A DNA stretch of 6,370 nucleotides, taken from Victivallales bacterium (GTDB lineage Bacteria; Verrucomicrobiota; Lentisphaeria; Oligosphaerales; Oligosphaeraceae). This document shows, in pieces, positions 1-4,092 of the stretch (position 1 is the stretch's first letter; the number at the start of each line of letters is the position of its first letter). The position numbers were made by a program, and so were the translations under genes. The notes under the pieces were generated by a model. The model saw nothing but the letters and a program-made list of their open reading frames with translations, ran no database searches and was not told where the DNA came from. The stretch covers positions 1 through 6,370 of the forward strand of contig JAGCTA010000490.1 of NCBI GenBank assembly GCA_017963875.1. Reading direction: 5' to 3'.

Positions 1-600
1 ACCGCGCTTTTCCTTCAATGCCTCCTCCGTATCCTGCGTCATGGAAAAACCATACATTCCGACGAGTTTGAGTGCCCGAAGCATTCGCACTGGATCCTCA
101 ATGAAGCGCGTCTTCGCATCACCGATGACACGGACGACCTTGTTCTTCAAATCTTCCCTTCCCCCTACCAAATCAATGATACCACGCTCTCCAATTGGGT
201 CAAAATACAATGCGTTTACCGTAAAATCACGCCGCATGGCGTCATCTTCAAGAGTTCCGAACTGGTTGTCGTTCCAAATCATCTCGCCGTCGTCATCGAG
301 CCGTCCGCGCCGTTCTTCAGCCGTCGGCTCCCGCCTGAACGTGCTCACCTCGTAGATTTCATCCCCCATCCGCACATGTGCCAGCCGAAAACGCCGTCCA
401 ATGATAATGCACTGACGCCTTCCGAAAACCTCCCTGACCTGCTCAGGAGTCGCACTTGTGGTGATATCCACGTCTTTCGGCGTGTATCCAAGCAGCAAAT
501 CACGGACTGCACCGCCGACGATATACGCCTCATGGCCATTGTCCACCAATCGCTTGACGACCTGGATGGCCGAGCCACGGATTTTGTTTCGCAGATTCAT
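1..600 (-). CDS. pcnB: PcnB-type poly(A) polymerase / tRNA nucleotidyltransferase family, N-terminal 200 residues (partial)
   Basis: This is a class II nucleotidyltransferase; its C-terminus lies beyond the left edge. Seen in the 200 residues: the nucleotide-binding VGGAVRDLLLG motif (28-38), the metal-binding pair D43 and D45 in PKDVDIT, the GRRFRLAHV stretch (68-76), RRDFTVNAL (123-131) and EDPVRMLRALK (168-178). The family contains both CCA-adding enzymes and poly(A) polymerases. The GRRFRLAHV segment, and the long insert ending in NQFGTLEDDAMRRDF, resemble the E. coli PcnB type, which adds 3' A tails to RNA and promotes decay. I therefore prefer poly(A) polymerase, but a CCA-adding role is not excluded. 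The ATG at 598-600 is preceded by GAGAGGAT at good spacing. It starts 69 bases after the rnhB stop on the same strand, so co-transcription is likely. No defect is visible in the part present. Confidence 0.88.
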   Translation of the reverse strand, partial: MNLRNKIRGSAIQVVKRLVDNGHEAYIVGGAVRDLLLGYTPKDVDITTSATPEQVREVFGRRQCIIIGRRFRLAHVRMGDEIYEVSTFRREPTAEERRGRLDDDGEMIWNDNQFGTLEDDAMRRDFTVNALYFDPIGERGIIDLVGGREDLKNKVVRVIGDAKTRFIEDPVRMLRALKLVGMYGFSMTQDTEEALKEKRG

Positions 601-669
601 TCATATCCTCTCTTTCACATCTGTTATTGGCTTCGCCTCGTTCCAGGCGGCTCTGGCATTCCCGCAGGG

Positions 670-1335
670 CTACAATGGCAGCGACAACTGTTCCGCAGGC
701 TTGGGCAATAAGCCCAGAACCTGTGCCACGGGTGCAAATGAACGACGGTGTTCTGGGCAAGCACCAAGGCGCTTCAGGGCAGCCAGATGTGCCGCTGTCC
801 CGTACCCCTTGTGCTTTGAAAATCCATATCCAGGATACACCGAATCCAATTCCTCCATCATCCTGTCACGCGTCACCTTTGCAATGATGCTTGCGGCTCC
901 AATGCTGGCGCTTCGCGCGTCCCCCTTCACAATAAACTCCGCTGGCACTGGAAAATCGGGCACTGGCAGACCATCCACCAATGCGATGTCAACATCATTT
1001 CCCAATCCAGTGATGGCGTCACGCATTCCCTCATGCGTCGCCCGAAGAATATTCAATCTGTCAATGGTCGCCGCATCTTTAACGGCGACGCACCAGCGAA
1101 CGCGTGGATCCGTCGTAAGTTGCTCATACAATTTCCGACGCCTCGCATCCGTCAATGCCTTTGAATCATCAACTGCCAGACCAAAGGACTCGTCCGTAGG
1201 CGGAAGAATCACCGCAGCCACAACGACTGGGCCTGCAAGCGGCCCACGCCCAGCCTCGTCAACTCCTGCGATTACCTTGCAGCCTCTTTCCTGACAGCGA
1301 TGCTCAAATTCATATTTGTCCCATACGTTGGGCAT
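670..1335 (-). CDS. rnhB: ribonuclease HII
   Basis: Cytoplasmic endonuclease that cuts the RNA strand of RNA-DNA hybrids and removes single ribonucleotides misincorporated in DNA. Numbered from the chosen start, the four acidic catalytic residues are D26 and E27 in AGVDEAGRGPLAGP, D121 in LVDGLP and D157 in AKVTRDRM. Other family hallmarks are DSKALTDARRR (about 57-67), the KGD...SIGAASIIAKV block, and YPGYGFSKHKGYGT near the C-terminus. The length of 221 residues is normal for RnhB. I chose the ATG at 1333-1335 because a GGAG lies nine bases upstream. In-frame GTG codons at 1351-1356 would add up to seven residues but have a poorer ribosome-binding site. The gene follows the rplS operon after a likely terminator and precedes the pcnB-like gene. 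rnhB next to rplS is a common arrangement in bacteria. Confidence 0.96.
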   Translation of the reverse strand: MPNVWDKYEFEHRCQERGCKVIAGVDEAGRGPLAGPVVVAAVILPPTDESFGLAVDDSKALTDARRRKLYEQLTTDPRVRWCVAVKDAATIDRLNILRATHEGMRDAITGLGNDVDIALVDGLPVPDFPVPAEFIVKGDARSASIGAASIIAKVTRDRMMEELDSVYPGYGFSKHKGYGTAAHLAALKRLGACPEHRRSFAPVAQVLGLLPKPAEQLSLPL

Positions 1336-1344
1336 GACATGAGT

Positions 1345-1348
1345 CTCC
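1345..1348 (-). promoter_or_regulatory. Shine-Dalgarno that decides the rnhB start
   Basis: GGAG is read on the minus strand, nine bases before the ATG at 1335. The site lies inside the longer GTG-initiated reading frame, so it favours the shorter 221-residue protein. Confidence 0.55.
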
Positions 1349-1390
1349 AACACCACTCTTCTAAAATCAAGCAGCCAACAAACCTAAAAC

Positions 1391-1418
1391 ATCATATTCC
1401 CGACAAGGCGGCGCAATA
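1391..1418 (-). promoter_or_regulatory. weak candidate promoter for rnhB
   Basis: On the minus strand TATTGC (1418-1413) is followed after 16 bases by TATGAT (1396-1391). The -10 box is good and the -35 box poor. The site lies between the rplS terminator and rnhB, where a new promoter would be needed if that terminator is efficient. This is speculative. Confidence 0.22.
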
Positions 1419-1456
1419 CCTTTGAATAGGTCGAACTACCCACTTCGGGAAAGTTC

Positions 1457-1507
1457 AAAACACAAAATGGGAAGGCCACCGACTTTGGCGTCGGATTCCT
1501 TCCCATT
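1457..1507 (-). terminator. intrinsic terminator of the rpsP-rplS operon
   Basis: A perfect 10-bp inverted repeat (AATGGGAAGG at 1466-1475 with CCTTCCCATT at 1498-1507) encloses a three-by-three internal loop. Inside that is a second 5-bp stem, CCGAC/GTCGG, with a six-base loop. Read on the minus strand the hairpin runs directly into TTTTGTGTTTTG. That U-rich tail gives the orientation and places the end of the transcript about 120-165 bases after the rplS stop. The plus-strand reading has only a short, interrupted T-run (TTGTTGTC), so it is unlikely to work in that direction. Confidence 0.72.
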
Positions 1508-1588
1508 GTTGTCGCTTGCAGTTACTAATACCGAGTTCTGCAATCGGCAGACCATCAGTCTCACGACCCAGGCCTGAAGAATGGCAAG

Positions 1589-1606
1589 GGGGAACATATG
1601 TTCCCC
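1589..1606. repeat. 18-bp perfect palindrome downstream of rplS
   Basis: GGGGAACATATGTTCCCC is its own reverse complement and begins 16 bases after the rplS stop. As RNA it could fold into a 7-bp stem with an AUAU loop, but no U-tract follows in either direction, so it is not a standard terminator. As DNA it contains GAAC-N4-GTTC, a dyad of the kind bound by a dimeric repressor. Its role is unknown. Confidence 0.6.
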
Positions 1607-1621
1607 ACGCCACGAAACAAA

Positions 1622-1996
1622 TCAATGAAGACGCTTCTCCTTGACACGTGCGGCATTGCCGACTGCATCGCGCAGATAGTACAGTTTCGCACGGCGAACC
1701 AAACCCTGGCGAATCACGGTAATCTTGGCAATACGGGGGGAATGAAGCGGCAGAACACGCTCAACGCCCTGTCCATGGGAAATACGGCGAACCGTCACCG
1801 TTTCGGCAATGCCGCCGCCATTGCGACCAATCACCGTACCAGTAAAAGCCTGGATACGCTCTTTGCCGCCTTCGATGATACGGACATCAACCTGAATCGT
1901 GTCACCAATGCCAAATTCTGGCAAATCAGTCTTCAGGTTTTCCCTGCGAAGTTCTTCAATCAAACTCATTTTCTGGCTCTTTTTTTCATTTTCCAT
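1622..1996 (-). CDS. rplS: 50S ribosomal protein bL19
   Basis: Structural protein of the large ribosomal subunit, located at the subunit interface. The 124 residues carry the whole family pattern: [19 protein letters not shown] (about 31-49), FTGTVIGR, then [20 protein letters not shown] (about 68-87), and [21 protein letters not shown] near the C-terminus. Length is typical, with a slightly long, charged N-terminus (MENEKKSQK) before the usual MSLIEEL-like beginning. The ATG at 1994-1996 has AGGTGA upstream. That Shine-Dalgarno overlaps the trmD stop codon and only six bases separate the two genes, so translation is probably coupled. An internal ATG at residue 10 matches the start of many L19 proteins but has no better ribosome-binding site. 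It is the last gene before the hairpin terminator. Confidence 0.97.
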   Translation of the reverse strand: MENEKKSQKMSLIEELRRENLKTDLPEFGIGDTIQVDVRIIEGGKERIQAFTGTVIGRNGGGIAETVTVRRISHGQGVERVLPLHSPRIAKITVIRQGLVRRAKLYYLRDAVGNAARVKEKRLH

Positions 1997-2002
1997 TGCT
2001 AT

Positions 2003-2695
2003 TCACCTGTCTTCGTCTGATATCCGTTCCAACAAGTCGGGACGACGACCCGCGGTCCGAATGACCCGTTGTTCTAAACGCCAATTTGAAATCTCCTCAT
2101 GGTTTCCCGATAGGAGGACATCTGGTACCTTCATCCCGCGATACTCCACTGGCCGTGTGTACTGCGGATACTCCAGTAACGGCAGATCACCAAAGGATTC
2201 CTCATCCGAGGAGGAATCGCAACCCAGAACCCCTGGCAATAGACGAACGATCGCATCCGTCATCACCACCGCCGCCAATGCGCCATTGGTCAGCACAAAG
2301 TCGCCCAGTGAAAGTTCTTCGTCAAACAGACATTGGCGAGCACGTTCATCAATGCCCTCGTAATGCCCGCAGACAAAAATCAAATGCTCCTCTCGGCTCA
2401 GACGGTGTGCATCCGCCTGACGAAAGCAGTGCCCCTGGGGGCACATCAGAATCACTCGGCTTTTCTCTGTCGCCAAACTCTCAACACATTCAAACAGCGG
2501 TTCGACGGCAAGGACCATTCCAGCCCCGCCGCCATAGGGCGTATCATCCACTGTCTTCCTTCGGTCGTGCGTGAACTCCCGAAGATTGATACAGTGGATA
2601 TCCACCAATCCATCACGGACTGCACGCCCCATGATGGATTCGCCAAGTGCTCCCATGCAGATTTTCGGAAATAAACTGACGATATCAATCCTCAT
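2003..2695 (-). CDS. trmD: tRNA (guanine-37-N1)-methyltransferase
   Basis: SPOUT-family methyltransferase that uses S-adenosylmethionine to make m1G37 next to the anticodon, which prevents +1 frameshifting. It works as a homodimer with a trefoil-knot cofactor site. Seen in 230 residues: MRIDIVSLFP at the start, DDTPYGGGAGMV (50-61), the knot segments CGHYEGIDER (109-118) and LGDFVLTNGALAA (130-142), and RLLPGVLG (151-158). ESFGD follows (166-170), in which D170 aligns with the catalytic aspartate of E. coli TrmD. It is followed by YPQYTRP (176-182) and VPDVLLSGNHEEI (190-202). All key motifs are intact and the length is normal. The ATG has GAGGA eight bases upstream. The gene starts 39 bases after the KH gene, with no rimM between them, and is almost contiguous with rplS. 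Confidence 0.97.
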   Translation of the reverse strand: MRIDIVSLFPKICMGALGESIMGRAVRDGLVDIHCINLREFTHDRRKTVDDTPYGGGAGMVLAVEPLFECVESLATEKSRVILMCPQGHCFRQADAHRLSREEHLIFVCGHYEGIDERARQCLFDEELSLGDFVLTNGALAAVVMTDAIVRLLPGVLGCDSSSDEESFGDLPLLEYPQYTRPVEYRGMKVPDVLLSGNHEEISNWRLEQRVIRTAGRRPDLLERISDEDR

Positions 2696-2734
2696 TATTC
2701 CGTTCCTCGCATGAGCGGCAACTTGTTCACATTA

Positions 2735-3193
2735 TCAGTCAAGCACGTCAACCGTCACCCGAAGCCCCATGCGACCACTGGCACCGCTGACAAGCAGCCG
2801 CAATGCGGCGATCGTCTTGCCCGTCTTGCCAATGATCTTGCCAATGTCCTTTTTCTCGCAACGTATTTGAATGACGCTGATGCGCCCCTTCTCGACCGTT
2901 GCTATGGACACTGCATCTGGATTGTCAACCAGACTTTTGGCAACATACTCGACAAACTGTTCCAACCCTTTGATATTTGCGGGAATAAGAGCATCATCGC
3001 CCTCTTCCGGCGCATTATCGACATCAAATGCGCTATCATCGGCATCCATGCTATCCGAGATTTCCTCCTGCGGTTCATCAACCACCTTTGGCAAGGACTT
3101 GCTGTCATCGGCAGCGTTTTCGTCCTTGGGAGGCTCGCACGGAGCGCCTTCGCCTTCAGCGCCGAACATTTTTTTCCAAAATGAAAAAGCCAT
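2735..3193 (-). CDS. khpA: KH-domain RNA-binding protein (KhpA-like) with an acidic N-terminal extension
   Basis: Residues about 76-152 form a complete KhpA-like KH domain: LEQFVEYVAKSLVD, then IQIRCEKKDIGKIIGKTGKT with the RNA-gripping GKTG loop at 122-125, then LRVTVDVLD to the end. Such proteins are usually about 75-90 residues. This one has a further 75 at the N-terminus: a short hydrophobic-basic start (MAFSFWKKMFG), then about 57 residues with some 21 Asp/Glu against three Lys, probably disordered. KH proteins in this operon position bind RNA, and in Gram-positive bacteria they work with a Jag/KhpB partner in growth control; the role here is inferred only. The ATG is nine bases after the rpsP stop, with AAAGG as Shine-Dalgarno. 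The gene ends with tandem stops (TGA TAA). The symbol rests on the domain and operon position, not on overall length. Confidence 0.9.
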   Translation of the reverse strand: MAFSFWKKMFGAEGEGAPCEPPKDENAADDSKSLPKVVDEPQEEISDSMDADDSAFDVDNAPEEGDDALIPANIKGLEQFVEYVAKSLVDNPDAVSIATVEKGRISVIQIRCEKKDIGKIIGKTGKTIAALRLLVSGASGRMGLRVTVDVLD

Positions 3194-3202
3194 GATCGAC
3201 CT

Positions 3203-3505
3203 TTATGCTTTTGGAGCGGCTTTCTTCGGCGCGAATTTGGCGTAAGCGCCACCGATTTTCACGAAGAACTCGGGATCCGCGCGATTGATGATGGCAACAA
3301 CCGTCTCGCTGGGCTGTGCACCGCCATTGCGGAACCATGATTCGGCTTTTGCCAAATCAATCTTCTCATCATTATGACGTGGGTCATACAGACCGATAAT
3401 CTCAATGAAACGACCATCACGGGGACTGCGTTCATCAGCGACAACGATGCGGTGGCAGGCGGCATTGCGCTTGCCAGTTCTACGCAGACGTATCTTTACC
3501 GACAT
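3203..3505 (-). CDS. rpsP: 30S ribosomal protein bS16
   Basis: Small-subunit protein that binds 16S rRNA early and helps 30S assembly. The 100 residues match the family throughout: [20 protein letters not shown] (2-21), [20 protein letters not shown] (23-42), then the helix with [17 protein letters not shown] (57-73). It ends in a short Lys/Ala-rich tail ([10 protein letters not shown]), a common variable ending. The ATG at 3503-3505 follows AAGGA eight bases upstream. It is the first gene of the apparent operon rpsP-KH-trmD-rplS and is preceded by an AT-rich leader. In many bacteria ffh lies just upstream; here the next gene is a divergently oriented tRNA. Confidence 0.97.
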   Translation of the reverse strand: MSVKIRLRRTGKRNAACHRIVVADERSPRDGRFIEIIGLYDPRHNDEKIDLAKAESWFRNGGAQPSETVVAIINRADPEFFVKIGGAYAKFAPKKAAPKA

Positions 3506-3581
3506 TTTTTCTTCCTTGGCTACAAGATTAATTGAACAAACACACTATGAAATATGAAACAATATTCACGTAAAAATCTCT

Positions 3582-3609
3582 AATATAATCCAATTTATGA
3601 AATCCGCAA
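3582..3609 (-). promoter_or_regulatory. candidate promoter of the rpsP operon
   Basis: On the minus strand TTGCGG (3609-3604) is separated by 16 bases from TATATT (3587-3582). The -10 box fits sigma-70 at five of six positions, while the -35 box is weak. Transcription would begin near 3575 and give a leader of about 70 bases before rpsP. Other AT-rich boxes exist nearby, so the exact site is uncertain. Confidence 0.35.
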
Positions 3610-3653
3610 ACGAATATGGAATAATTCAGGGACGAATAATCAAAAAACGAATA
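3610..3653. repeat. three direct copies of ACGAATA between the divergent promoters
   Basis: ACGAATA occurs at 3610-3616, 3632-3638 and 3647-3653. An inverted six-base match (TATTCG) lies at 3715-3720. The first copy abuts the putative rpsP -35 box. The copies may be binding sites for a regulator, or chance in AT-rich DNA. Confidence 0.35.
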
Positions 3654-3701
3654 CTTTTTCAAAAAATGGTCAAAAAAACGTTTCCTTCCGATAAAACTTG
3701 T

Positions 3702-3729
3702 TTGTAATAATACATATTCGGCTTATATT
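3702..3729 (+). promoter_or_regulatory. promoter of the tRNA-Thr gene
   Basis: TTGTAA (3702-3707) and TATATT (3724-3729) are 16 bases apart. The expected start near 3736 is about 16 bases before the mature tRNA, a usual distance for a tRNA 5' leader. A-tracts at 3642, 3661 and 3672 lie upstream and could stimulate transcription. Confidence 0.55.
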
Positions 3730-3751
3730 AAAAAATATGAACGAGCGAAAT

Positions 3752-3827
3752 GCCAGCTTAGCTCAGTTGGTAGAGCACTTGATTTGTAATCATGAGGTCA
3801 CCGGTTCAAATCCGGTCGCTGGCTCCA
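3752..3827 (+). tRNA. tRNA-Thr (anticodon UGU)
   Basis: A complete 76-base cloverleaf: acceptor 3752-3758 with 3817-3823, D-arm GCTC/GAGC with loop AGTTGGTA, and anticodon arm 3778-3794 with loop TTTGTAA giving anticodon TGT (3785-3787), which reads ACA. The T-arm is ACCGG/CCGGT with loop TTCAAAT. The discriminator is U73 and the CCA end is encoded (3825-3827). G1-C72, C2-G71 and anticodon bases G35 and U36 agree with threonine identity as known in E. coli. Two stem positions do not pair: U7 with C66 at the base of the acceptor stem, and U28 with U42 in the anticodon stem. Its own promoter and terminator make it a single-gene unit. Confidence 0.95.
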
Positions 3828-3833
3828 TTCTCC

Positions 3834-3869
3834 AAGCCCCGCAATTCCAGTGAGTTGCGGGGCTTTTTT
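3834..3869 (+). terminator. intrinsic terminator of tRNA-Thr
   Basis: An 11-bp perfect stem, AAGCCCCGCAA (3834-3844) with TTGCGGGGCTT (3855-3865), has a ten-base loop and runs into six Ts (3864-3869). It begins seven bases after the CCA end. There is no T-run on the other side, so it acts on the plus strand only. Confidence 0.93.
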
Positions 3870-3951
3870 CGTGAGAGTTTTTGACTGAAATCCGTTTTGA
3901 AAACTTTTCACAACTTTGAGTATAAGTCGCAACTGTAAAAAGCAAAATAGG

Positions 3952-4053
3952 TCATGCATGGGCCATGCTGTTTTTCAAGTTTGGAACAGTGATGGTGTCG
4001 GGAAGCCGTCCGTCGTTGTGAATCTTTTTTGATGGCATTTGTCTATGCTTCAT
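3952..4053 (-). CDS. possible 33-residue small ORF downstream of the ATPase gene
   Basis: An ATG at 4051-4053 opens a 33-codon frame ending in TGA. AGGA, part of GGAGCAGGA, lies about nine bases upstream, a good position for a Shine-Dalgarno. The product is basic at its start (MKHRQMPSKK), then polar with RLPDTITVPNLKNSM near the end. No membrane segment or family motif is recognised. It follows the ATPase stop by 39 bases on the same strand and could be co-transcribed with it. It could equally be chance, or the remnant of a decayed gene. The rest of 3870-4092 shows nothing else convincing. Confidence 0.27.
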   Translation of the reverse strand: MKHRQMPSKKIHNDGRLPDTITVPNLKNSMAHA

Positions 4054-4092
4054 GTTTTTCTATCCTGCTCCAATAGAAATAATTACACGGTG

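Noticed and set aside
634..649. Hairpin CGCCT/AGGCG between rnhB and pcnB
   Set aside because: The stem is only 5 bp and no T-run follows on either strand, so it is not a supported terminator.
530..760. 76-codon minus-strand frame bridging the rnhB-pcnB gap
   Set aside because: It overlaps the conserved ends of both genes in another frame and has no family features.
458..1294. 278-codon open frame on the plus strand, longer than the rnhB gene opposite it
   Set aside because: The opposite strand encodes all RNase HII catalytic motifs and the pcnB-like start. The plus-strand translation has no recognisable motif and is an antisense shadow.
1436..1597. 53-codon frame on the minus strand beginning at the ATG inside the palindrome
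   Set aside because: It runs through the whole terminator hairpin, has no proper Shine-Dalgarno, and its composition follows from the hairpin sequence.
3956..3975. GCATG/CATGC hairpin followed by a short T-run on the plus strand
   Set aside because: The 5-bp stem with a three-base loop is weak, and the tRNA already has a strong terminator upstream.
3870..4092. Possible attachment site or transposon scar next to the tRNA
   Set aside because: No repeat of the tRNA 3' end, terminal inverted repeat or transposase fragment could be found by eye.
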